This document shows positions 48,047 through 57,445 of a stretch of 64,000 nucleotides of DNA, piece by piece (positions within the stretch are counted from its first letter, which is position 1; each line of letters begins with the position of its first letter). The notes under the pieces were generated by a model. It saw only the letters and a program-made list of their open reading frames with translations, searched no databases and had not been told where the DNA came from. Origin of the DNA: Musa acuminata AAA Group (taxonomy: Eukaryota; Streptophyta; Magnoliopsida; Zingiberales; Musaceae); contig NC_088354.1 in assembly GCF_036884655.1 (NCBI RefSeq), positions 12,214,001 to 12,278,000 of the forward strand. Direction: 5' to 3'. The position numbers and the translations under genes are program-made.

Positions 48047-48371
48047 GGTGGCACTGATCCTATTGTGGTGCTTGGATTAGCTTGCTCGAAGAAAGCTACA
48101 GCGTGAAGGACACACGAACTGCATGACAGGCGATCTTCCATATCCGATAAACTGGCGGTCGGTTTATGGTGATTCCATCTCTGTAGTAGCAGCATCAACA
48201 TTCCATCGCAGTTATGAAAGGGGAAGAAGGTGTGGTTAAAACATGAATCGATCGTTGACTCCGGCAGAGATTAATGCAGATGTCAAACCTGCCCTTTTAA
48301 TTGTTCATTTGGTTCCTCATGGCCAAATCCTTCTCCTCCTATCAATTCGAAGTATGCAGAATCTGGTAGTT

Positions 48372-48727
48372 TGATAAGTCTCATAGTCCCACATCGGAAA
48401 AATCAGGCTTGTTATCTCCTATTGAAACTATCAGTAATTTTCAATGTTTTATGGTTTAGGAACATCTTTTTAAGGTATTTGTAATAGTTCCGTTTTTTAT
48501 AGTAGTGATTTGCTCCTCCTTCGTCCGTGGATGTAGGTCAATTGACCGAACCATGTAAATCGGGCTAGCTCTAACAAACTGGTATCAGAGCTTGGTTTCG
48601 GGATCTTTTGGCAACGATGACAATAACAAAGATTGTTGTCAAGAAATTCGACAGAAATGTCAACTTCGGCGGAGTTGATTTGGCATTTCAGGGAGCTGAG
48701 AACATTCCAGATGGTACGTCAAAAAAA
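48372..48727 (+). mobile_element. Ty1/copia-type fragment: LTR, primer-binding site and gag start
   Basis: 48372-48576 has LTR features: TG start, the plant copia/TRIM-like AGTCCCACATCGG near the 5' end, and an ACA end. Three bases on, TGGTATCAGAGCTT (48580-48593) is the primer-binding site complementary to initiator tRNA-Met. An ATG at 48617 opens a gag-like start (VVKKFDRNVNFGG) which is cut after about 110 bp where the minisatellite begins. No second LTR was found in the window. The exact LTR start is uncertain by a few bases. Confidence 0.75.
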
Positions 48728-49711
48728 GAGGTGGGCTCGGGAAGCATGCGTCCGAGGAACACAGCTCAGGCGGGCTGACTGCGCAGAGGTGGGCTCGGGA
48801 AGCATGCGTCCGAGGAACACAGCTCAGGCGGACTGACCACGCAGAGGTGGGCTCGGGAAGTATGCATCCGAGGAACACGGCTCAGGCGGGCTGGCTGCAC
48901 AGAGGTGGGCTCGGGAAGCATGCGCCCAAGGAACACGGCTCAGGCGGGCTGACCGCACAGAGGTGGGCTCGGGAAGCATGCGTCCGAGGAACATGGCTCA
49001 GGCGGGCTGGCCGCACAGAGGTGGGCTCGGGAAGCATGCGTCCGAGGAACACGGCTCAGGCGGGCTGGCCGCACAGAGGTGGGCTCGGGAAGCATGCGTC
49101 CGAGGAACACGGCTTAGGCAGGCTGACCGTGCAGAGGTGGGCTCGGGAAGTATGCATATGAGGAACACAACTCAGGTGAGCTGACCGCGCAGAGGTGGGC
49201 TCGGGAAGTATGCAACCGAGGAACACGGCTCAGGCGAGCTGACCGTGCAGAGGTGGGCTCGGGAAGTATGCGTCTGCGGGCTGACCGCACAGAGGTGGGC
49301 TCGGGAAGCATGCGTCCGAGGAACACAGCTCAGGCGGACTGACCACGCAGAGGTGGGCTCGGGAAGTATGCATCCGAGGAACACGGCTCAGGCGGGCTGG
49401 TCGCACAGAGGTGGGCTCGGGAAGCATGCGCCCAAGGAACACGGCTCAAGCGGGCTGACCGCACAGAGGGGCTCGGGAAGCATGCGTCTGAGGAACATGG
49501 CTCAGGCGGGCTGGCCGCACAGAGGTGGGCTCGGGAAGCATGCGTCCGAGGAACACGGCTCAGGCGGGTTGACCGTGCAGAGGTGGGCTCGGGAAGTATG
49601 CGTCTGTGGGCTGACCACACAGAGGTGGGCTCAAGAAGCATGCATCCGAGGAACACAGCTCATGCGAGCTGACCGCGCAGAGGTGGGCTCGGGAAGTATG
49701 CATCCGAGGAG
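48728..49711. repeat. 58-bp minisatellite, 18 units
   Basis: Units start at 48728, 48786, 48844, 48902, 48960, 49018, 49076, 49134, 49192, 49250, 49292, 49350, 49408, 49466, 49522, 49580, 49622 and 49680 (last one partial). The motif begins GAGGTGGGCTCGGGAAGC and includes CGAGGAACACGGCTCAGG. Two units (49250 and 49580) are shortened to 42 bp and one to 56 bp. Units from 48786 and from 49292 show the same order of variants, a higher-order repeat of about 506 bp. The open frames across it rotate because 58 is not a multiple of 3. Confidence 0.95.
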
Positions 49712-50012
49712 CTGTTTGGAGCAGCAATCTATTATGCAGCAATCTGTGAACGGGGGGCGGCTAAGTAAATCTTCATCTGTGCGGGAGCCCAGGGGACGTC
49801 CCCTGGCGTGGAGTTGCTGGCTCTCGAGAGTCGGGATCGAGAAGACTGCGCTTCGGTATTCGCTCCGCGCACCCTTTGGCTGCCACGTTAAACCTCATTT
49901 ATGGTGGGGTGACGTTTGCCTTGTCTGATGCGACGTGCTCCACGAGAAGGGCGACGATGGGCTATCACCCACTCCCCAGGAGACAAAGGGTCGCTACCGG
50001 CGGGATCTTCTT

Positions 50013-50020
50013 TATAAATA
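50013..50020 (+). promoter_or_regulatory. TATA box upstream of the antisense ORF
   Basis: TATAAATA lies 118 bp before the ATG at 50138, in a moderately GC-rich region. It suggests that the extra ORF once had its own promoter, read opposite to the retrotransposon. Confidence 0.5.
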
Positions 50021-50137
50021 GGGCGTAGATGGTTTCCCGCACGCCTCCTACTAGTGATCTATTCCGTTGCTCCTTCCTAACCTCATTGCTTCCGTTCGAG
50101 TCGGCCCTTCTACCTTACCTTCTAAAGGTCAGTAAGG

Positions 50138-52212
50138 ATGGCCTCACCTTCCTCCTCGACTTTACTCTCTTCCCCTTCCCCTTCTAGCAACATCGGGGAA
50201 AAGACACCGTCGTTGAGCCCCAACTCGTCCTCCGACGAGAAGGCGGCTTGGGCCCTGGAAACTCTGATGTGGCCGCACGACCTTGACTCCACAGTGAGCG
50301 AGTCATTGCTGGGCAACCTCCAGGAGCGCTACAGCATTCCGAAGGACTTTGTTCTTCTCGCCCACAAGCCAGGGCAACGGGCGTACGACCCGGTCCCCAA
50401 GGGTTTCGCCTTAACCCTGGATGCCCTTAAGGCGGGGTTACGTTTCCCTCTGCACCTAGTCATTAGCTCCTGCATTTCCTGGTGGCGCATTTCTCCGTCA
50501 CAGATGGCATCGAACTCTTAGCGCTATCTGGCGGCATTCTTGGGGGAGTATCACTACGCCAACAATACCCCGACTCTGTCCTTTTTCCTGTCTTGCTTCC
50601 GACTTTCCAAAGGATCGAGGGGTTATTATTGTCAGCCCGGTCAGGCATCCGGGTTAGCGGGGCCCCTTCTAGCAACAAGGAATGGAAGTGACGTTTCTTT
50701 TATATTTGCTGTGCGAGGGGTTGGAATTTCGGGCTCCGATGGGCGGCACGCATGATCAATAACACCACCCCGGCTTTGAATGACGATGAGTACAGGGACC
50801 TTCGGTGGCTCAAGGAGATTCTTCCCGCCTCCCGAGTCGTTCGGAACATGACCGAGCAATGGCTGATCGAGGTGGGTCTTAGCTCGACGCCTCGAGGTAT
50901 GCCCGTAGTGGGTAGTTTAGGGTCTTTATGAATCATTTAGAATATTGACCAATGCCCGCGTTTTCGCAGAGATGGTGAACCTTAGGTCAGTGCGCGGGGG
51001 GCGAGCTTCGTCAGCCTCATCCTTGCACCCACCGATCGAGCCGAGGATCGGCTCAAAAGATGCACCAGTGGAGATCGAGGTCGTTCGACCTCAGAAGAAG
51101 GCAAAGACCTGTGTCGCGAAGGGATCCAACGTGGCAGCGGCCTAGTCAAGAGGAACCGCTACTGGATCGGCTGATCGCGCAGGGAGATGCCTTGGGCGGC
51201 GTGAAGCCGGCCCTAGTAGGGGAGGGGCGGGGAAGGCCCCTCAAGAGCCCTCCGTTCGTGAACTCTGTCGCCTTCTCGTGGGCACGAAGGATGAGCCCTA
51301 CTAGGTTCGGGCAATGGAAGACCTCCCGGAGGGCGAAGCCTCCGACCCGCTGGTGGCCCGCTGGGGTGGCCTGTCCCGTGGGGACCAGATATGGGCCGAC
51401 GGGGATTCTGTGGCCTTGTTCATCCGCGGAGGGCTTCATCCCAACATGGCTTGGGAGTTGTACACCATGCCCTCTGAAGTCCTACTTGGCAAGTCCGCCA
51501 AGTCGCTGCTGTGGGTAAGTATCTCGCCATCGGCTTCCCGTCTGCACCCGAGCGGTATTATCCTGACTCCCTTCCTCGCAAGGTCAGCATTATATCATGG
51601 CACTAATGGATCGCGTGCGCGATGCTGGCCGAGTCGTCGGCAGCTTGAGCGACTACAACGCCGAGCTACGTAGGTAGATCGAGAAGGTTCGCGCGGGGGT
51701 GGCCCTAGAGGCGGTGGCTGCAGCCGAGCAGCGTGCATCGGATTTGGAGGCAGAAGTGATGCGTCCCAAGTCTGAGCTCAAGGTGGCTGAGGAGCAGAAC
51801 AATGAGCTCCAGGTGCATTTGAAGGCGACTCGGACTGAGGTCTGCCTAGCGATGGGTGAGAATCTTGCGCTCAACCAGAAGCTGGAAGAAGCGCGCGCCG
51901 AGGCGCGCTCGACTTCTGTGGCCCTGGCCGATGAGATTCATCAATGGCCAGAGAAGGACAAGGAGCTGATCGAGGCCTACAAAAAAATCCCCGGGCTTCG
52001 AGCTCGGGCTTACTCGGTCGGGGCAGGTCACCTATGAGTATGGGTACCGGGTCGCCCTGGCTCGCTTCAGAGCGCGCTACCCCGACCTTGAGGTGGCGGA
52101 AGATCCCTTTGCTTCCTTCCCTGAGGATTTGGACGTCGACATGCCCGAGGAAGTTCCTTTTGATGATAGCGTCGAAGCCCCCGAGGAAGTTACTTATTGT
52201 AATTTTTTCTAA
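50138..52212 (+). pseudogene. Decayed antisense ORF of the gypsy element (plant retrotransposon gag-like/coiled-coil protein)
   Basis: The first frame (50138-50521) gives a Ser/Pro-rich start, then LLGNLQERYSIPKDFVLLA and LDALKAGLRFPLHLVI, the pattern of the plant protein family annotated 'putative gypsy type transposon'. It is stopped by a TAG but continues in the same frame (RYLAAFLGEYHYANNTPTLS), then shifts frame around 50600 (ARGWNFGLRWAARM, DDEYRDLRWLKEILPA). Further out a coiled-coil region (about 51640-52030: EQRASDLEAEVMRPKSELKV, LNQKLEEARAEARS) and an acidic tail to the stop at 52210-52212 can be read in pieces. Several stops and frameshifts make it non-functional. An intron in the original gene near 50880-50970 is possible. 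Confidence 0.7.
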
Positions 52213-52292
52213 TGGGGTAGGTCGGGTGTTGCCGATGCTGTAATATGTTGTCTGGTCCTGTAACCGGATTTTTGTTTAAATGAAAAAAATGT

Positions 52293-52784
52293 TCAGATTT
52301 CTTCCTTGTCTTTCTTGATTTCATATACGAAAAATCTTTTAAGAGTTTGCACGCTCCACGTCCTTGGCAGGGCGTGGCCTTGCATCGTCGCGAGCCGGTA
52401 CGTGTCGATCCTGACGACGTAGATCACCCGATAAGGTCCTTCCCAGTTTGGAGCTAGCTTACCGTGCGCTCGGGTCGGGTCGCCCAACTAAATCGGTCGG
52501 GGATGCACCTTCCGGTTATAGATTCTGGCGATTGCTCTCTTGTAGGAGAGGGCCTTCAAGTGTGCATTAGCACGCCGCTCCTCGAGCATGGTGAGATCGG
52601 CTCGAAGTCCTTCGATCGTTGTCCTTTCCTCGTAGTTTTCCATTCGAGGGGTAGGGAAAACCACTTCAGGCAGTAGGACGGCCTCGGTCCCAAATGTGAG
52701 GCTGTAGGGGGATTCTCCGGTCGTAATTTTGGGGGTGGTCCGCAAGGACCACAAGATGCTAGGGAGCTCGTCCACCCAAACCAA
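52293..52784 (-). pseudogene. Ty3/gypsy integrase C-terminal fragment
   Basis: The minus strand reads WVDELPSILWSLRTTPK, GESPYSLTFGTEAVLLPEV, ERRANAHLKALSYKRAIARI and, after an in-frame TAG, THGKLAP-like sequence (RAHGKLAPNWEGPYRVI) and LPRTWSVQTLKRFF. This is the end of the gypsy integrase and its C-terminal chromo-like region. It begins only about 20 bp from the primer-binding region, so the rest of pol has been deleted. Confidence 0.9.
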
Positions 52785-52818
52785 TCAGGCTACGAACACC
52801 CTCCTTCTAGCTCCAAAA

Positions 52819-53408
52819 TGTTGGTGTCAACAACTTTAAGCCGTGGCCTCGGGGCCAACACGGTTGGGTTCGGGTCCGAATGAGTGAGGATCTTCCTGGA
52901 TTACCCTTGAGAGTGCTGAGGTAGCCGACTACGTTGATCCGGTCTTGATGGGACAGTCGTTTCTTCCGGAAGGGCTCCTCGCCTAGGCGCGTGGTGGGGG
53001 GCGCTCCGTCTTCGTTCCTGCATACAGGTCGGGTCGAGAGAGCTCGACCTGACCCCTATGATGGTCAAGTCAGTTGATAATCTTAGGAGGTTTTCTCCTT
53101 TTTTTTTTCCTCCTTGTTTCGAACACGAGGGTTTTTATAAGGAAGGTCACCGTTATTGATGTGCCCACTCGCAGGGAGTAGGACCGTACCTGGGAAGGCA
53201 TCTGACTCCGGCGTTGGGGTTGCGTGGAGGATCGGGCTCTTGCAGGATGGCGACGTGCCTTGGTCGGCGTTTTGGTCTGTCTCGGCCCTGCGTTGTCAGG
53301 TCAGACCGAGGCAGACGACCCATGCGTCTCCTCGATCCGCGTGACCTAAGAGATGTCACCCGGGAGCAGGCGACGTCAGTTTGTGTCCCATTATTATTAT
53401 TACCCTCA
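52819..53408 (-). repeat. Long terminal repeat (590 bp) of the gypsy element
   Basis: Bounded by TG and CA in either reading. On the minus strand it starts TGAGGGTAATAATAATAATG and ends GTTGACACCAACA; the primer-binding region TGGAGCTAGAAGGAGGG follows a few bases on. A TATAAAAA promoter element lies on the minus strand at 53139-53132. It abuts repeat unit 4 directly at 53409. No second copy is present in the window. Confidence 0.75.
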
Positions 53409-54526
53409 TCAACTAGAATTCTCTTGTATTACGAAAATTCATCGTAAAGAAAGGTATATAAAAATCGCATTGAATAGGGATTTTACCAAAAAAAAAAAAA
53501 GTGCGTGAACACTTTTGATGACATTGAATATGACCTTCCATAAGACATTTCTTGATTTCTATAAGTAGTTAGGGATTTATGGTACTAAATGTGAAAAAAA
53601 TTATCTTGGGTGAGAATTGATTTTTATAAAAGAAGTTCTTGTTTGTAAAGTGTTTTCGTTATCTTTCTCTCTCTTACCAAGTATAGTTAACATAGCAAAG
53701 ACAATATGTGCATAAACAATTACTAAAACTCCAGCATAAAGGTATAGGATCATATGAGGAGAAACGGATATCCCATGGGTTCTCGTGCCAATGTTCTTCC
53801 TTCGTCTCCCCCTTCTCCACTTCTAACTAAATAATCATTCTTTTCCTTTTTTTTTCTCTTAGTTTTCTTTTATTTTAGCATAACTTAGGAATGTTTTATA
53901 TCCTTGAAATGTAATAAGTATTTATGAAAGATATACTTTCTTTTTTATTTTCCTCTCCCACTATGTTAAATTAGATTCGGCTAGTTTTTTTTAGTAATCC
54001 TTACTTATGAGGTGTGGTGTCGATTAGTATAAACATATGAAAGTCTAGTGTTATCATCATGCATATTCCCATCAATATCATGAAGTTGATGTTCATGTGT
54101 ATAAATGCTAAGATTGTTGTGTGCCCAAACCACATACATCAAGTGGTAGATCATGACCCAACTATGAGTAAAACCCATGATTGTTAACCATGATAGATTG
54201 TATCTTGTGCATATAATATATCATTCAAAATCAAACTTTAATTTTGTGCATCAAAAAAAAGTTTGTTATCAATGCCTCTTCTCATTAGTTGGTTGTTGCT
54301 AAGTCGTATTATGAGATATCTTTGTTGAATCTCATCTCTAAGGCATAAGTGTCAACCACCCATGTACAAAAATCTTTCACATGTTATCACTTTGGACAAA
54401 CTCTAATTATATCCTCATTGGATGTCAATTTGAAGATCTTCATATTTGTAAGTCAGGAGACAATTCATGGACTATAGAGAAAAATGTGGGTATAAATTTG
54501 TGGTCTATCATCAGTGGATAATCCTA
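53409..54526. repeat. Segmental repeat unit 4, left part (homologous to 40.86-42.01 kb)
   Basis: Collinear with unit 1 from the word AACTAGAATTC onward, interrupted by small indels. It breaks at 54526 where the 2.9-kb duplication joins (AATCCTATG then TGATCGCTTGG), with only 2-4 bp of shared sequence at the junction. No gene seen. Confidence 0.8.
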
Positions 54527-56418
54527 TGTGATCGCTTGGATTCTCCTGCCAACTGAGGAATGCCCATTGCACCGGATTATGTTGGCCCAACATGAATCAT
54601 CGTGCTAGCCTTGTCGACTCATCATGCGCAACTGTGCCTGACCGTATCAACCCATCATATGCCACCGTGCCTTGCCATGTCAACCCATTGCGCCCCCACC
54701 ACGCTTGATCGTGTTGACCCGTCGTACACCCACCACAATGTTGACAACGGATGTCAATTGAACAATACTTCCCAATCAGATTCCCCCTATGCTCTTTTAC
54801 TCAAGAAGTGGGGGACATATGTTATAGTAAAAATGACATGGCATCAACTCCATGTGGCAGCGTGTCAATCTGACACATCGGCTCTACTTGGTTGAGGAGC
54901 CAGCACGAGTCACCACTTCTACAACTTTGTATGAAGGGCATAATAATTCTCCGATTCTAACTGATGCGATCCACATAGTCAACACATTGGTGACACCTAG
55001 CCAACCTACAAATAACACTCGACTGACATGTAAATGAGACTTGGTCGACACATCGACAACATCTGGCAGACACGTAAGTCGGTGGTCACCAGCACATGAC
55101 CTCCTCTAATATGTGACAAAAAAGACAATGATTACAACTGACCATTGCACACCCACTATCACGTGGGCAATGGAAACGATAGTTCGACATAGGTAGAGAT
55201 TTGGGTCTATTACATTCAATCTGTCCGATCAATTCGATTAGTTAACTTACTTAATAATCGAAGGGGCATTATTGGTGTTACCGTCGATGTAATTTTTGTA
55301 GGAGTCAGATTGATTACGGAAGAGATCGTCTTGACATCGGCTCCATTGGATCCGGCTATATTTTCAGTTTGATTAATGAAATTTAACACTAACAATGTTA
55401 ATTTAATTTAGACAAACATAAGAGTTTTCGAGGTGGTACTTTGGAAAGGGAAGGGATCGAGTTGGAGAAAGAAAGGGTACCATACACCACACTCTGTAAT
55501 CCTGCATGTTGCATCGACATTCTCTGTAATCCATTTCTCCTTTTTCATGGACTCTTCAGTCTCCTCTACCTTGCAGCCGCAAAGCACCAAACACAATATA
55601 ATGTGCACTCGTTGCTTGTAGCAATTGCTTAGCATATCTCGTCGTCGGCAGTCAAACAAAGTACCCCACAGTCATCTAAGGTTGTGAAGGGCTATAGTGT
55701 CTCAACAAAAGTCGAGTATTGACCAGCCCAAGTAAGGTTTTGTTTAGTTCCTTTTTGGCTGTCAGCGCTCGTCTAGTGAAGAGGGTTCAATTGGATATGC
55801 CATTGATGCTCGTCCATCATCAGTTTCCAATGACAATTCTATGCTTTAAATTATTCTATTGGATACTTAGTGAATTTTAAGTCCTCCTAAATTTGGATAT
55901 GCGAACTCTTATTATTTTTTTCACATAATCAACCATGATATATTTTTGATTGAATCTGCAAAGAAATATTACTGATTTGTATCATTATGAGCGGCTTAGG
56001 TGATCGATCATTATTCTTGAACGATAATGATCATCAAATACTTTCGATCTCGGCTCATAACACTCGGGTGGATAATCGTATATATCTCATTGGCACATGA
56101 TCAAATCATGCTAATTAAACTATAAAAAGTATTACTTTAAAAAAATAGTCAAACAACCATAATATTTTTGTCATTATAGATCATCCTAAATTTTGATTGC
56201 AATGGATTAACATTATAACTTTGATATTTAACTATGCTTCGTTTTGCAAACCTTTTTTTTTCCAAAAATTTTATGTATAAAATTATGATAACTCTCGTTG
56301 TGTGTCCAAATAAAATAAAAAAAAATTATTTGATGATAAACTATGTTTCACTTTACCATTTTTATATATTTTATTATTAAAATTTCATTAATAAAACATA
56401 TCTATAAGTATTTTTTTT

Positions 56419-56436
56419 TGACAGCTGTGGGATTTA

Positions 56437-56470
<34 letters not shown>

Positions 56471-56498
56471 ACGCCTTAGACCACTCGGCCAAACTGTC
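56419..56498 (-). tRNA. tRNA-Leu (anticodon UAG), copy 4, probably impaired
   Basis: Shares C27U with copy 3 and has a further change of C56 to U in the T loop (TTTAAAT instead of TTCAAAT). C56 is almost invariant: it pairs with G19 in the tRNA elbow and is a key base of the B-box promoter. Transcription and folding are therefore likely to be reduced. Everything else, including the anticodon, is intact. Confidence 0.85.
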
Positions 56499-56770
56499 AG
56501 TTGTGATAACTCTCTTCATATCATATATTTATTGAATTATCTTATGCTATCTCCTAATAATTGCATGGCAATCTTTTTCTCTTATGTTAATCTGCACTGC
56601 ACAGGATGACAACAATCGAAGCGATGCAGCAGAAGCGTAAATGCTGGAGAATGGCTGATAAGACTTGTGCTTATCATCTCCCTCACTAATGTTTATGTTT
56701 GGCAAATGCAGTATAAGTACCTTCTGAGACGGTAACAGCAGCCAAGAACACTCCCAACCACCATCGCAGC

Positions 56771-57136
56771 CTATTCAGCGGCGCATGTCGTCCTCTTCCT
56801 CCTTGCCTCGGCTGCCGCCGTTACGGTCGCTGATGTTGTGCTCGACAACTTATCAGGAGGCTGAGTGCAGGCACCCCGGAGCTTTTCCGGCGATCCTTTA
56901 TCATGTGAAGAACCTTTGGTGATAGCTTCTTCAGCAGAAGTCGTAAGGACCTGTTCATCCCTCTTGATACTTCCTGATGCTCCTCTGGCTTCGGCTTCAG
57001 GTGCATTCACCTTCTCGGTTCCAACAGTTGCCACCATAGAGTTCTCATTGATGTCATCAACGCCATGGACGGCCGCTCTCTCCGTGTTGTCTGCTTCTCT
57101 GTAGGACTGCACGAGACTCTGCTCACCAAAGCACAA
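56771..57136 (-). CDS. Hypothetical 121-residue ORF in duplication copy B
   Basis: Duplicate of the ORF at 47681-48046, full length, with a few amino-acid replacements. Function unknown; the same doubts apply. Confidence 0.2.
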   Translation of the reverse strand: MCFGEQSLVQSYREADNTERAAVHGVDDINENSMVATVGTEKVNAPEAEARGASGSIKRDEQVLTTSAEEAITKGSSHDKGSPEKLRGACTQPPDKLSSTTSATVTAAAEARRKRTTCAAE

Positions 57137-57445
57137 GGTGGCACTGATCCTATTGTAGTGCTTGGATTAGCTTGCTCGAAGAAAGCTACAGCGTGAAGGA
57201 TACACGAACTGCATGACAGGCGATCTTCCATATCCGATAAACTGGCTGTCGGTTTATGGTGATTCCATCTCTGTAGTAGCAGCATCAACATTCCATCGCA
57301 GTTATGAAAGGGGAAGAAGGTGTGGTCAAAACATGAATCGATCTTTGACTCCGGCAGAGATTAATGCAGATGTCAAACCTGCCCTTTTAATTGTTCATTT
57401 GGTTCCTCATGGCCAAATCCTTCTCCTCCCATCAATTCGAAGTAT

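Larger units (their letters stand above)
45439..48355. repeat. 2.9-kb near-identical duplication, copy A (contains tRNA-Leu copy 3)
   Basis: It matches 54527-57445 in the same orientation at a 9,088-9,090 bp offset with sharp ends. I see no difference in the first 1.7 kb (45439 to about 47160), then single-base changes and 1-bp indels at roughly two per hundred bases, plus a patch of about 30 bp just after the tRNA that is not alignable. Termini are TGTG... and ...AGTAT; the left looks LTR-like but the right does not. Confidence 0.93.
48728..53408 (-). mobile_element. Remains of a Ty3/gypsy (Tat-like) retrotransposon, internally deleted
   Basis: In element order (minus strand): 5' LTR 53408-52819, primer-binding region from 52818, a deletion removing gag, protease, RT and most of the integrase, the integrase C-terminus 52784-52293, a long decayed ORF on the opposite strand (50138-52212), then a 3' untranslated-like region and a minisatellite down to 48728. 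A pol end followed by an antisense extra ORF and 3'-side tandem repeats is the arrangement described for Tat-lineage elements such as Grande and Retand. The 3' LTR is missing, so the left limit, and whether the minisatellite belongs to the element, are inference. Confidence 0.65.
54527..57445. repeat. 2.9-kb near-identical duplication, copy B (contains tRNA-Leu copy 4)
   Basis: Partner of 45439-48355; see that entry for the comparison. Right of 57445 the sequence differs completely from the right flank of copy A. Confidence 0.93.

Noticed and set aside
48728..49711. CRISPR-like array
   Set aside because: Repeats are contiguous 58-bp units without unique spacers, in a plant nuclear context.
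49245..49928. 227-residue ORF with repeated GLGKHASEEHG-like motif
   Set aside because: Translation of the 58-bp minisatellite; the frame rotates with each unit, so it is not a repeat protein.
45439..57445. The two 2.9-kb segments as LTRs of one giant retrotransposon
   Set aside because: The right ends lack a CA terminus, no primer-binding site or polypurine tract adjoins them, there is no flanking target duplication, and unrelated elements lie between them.
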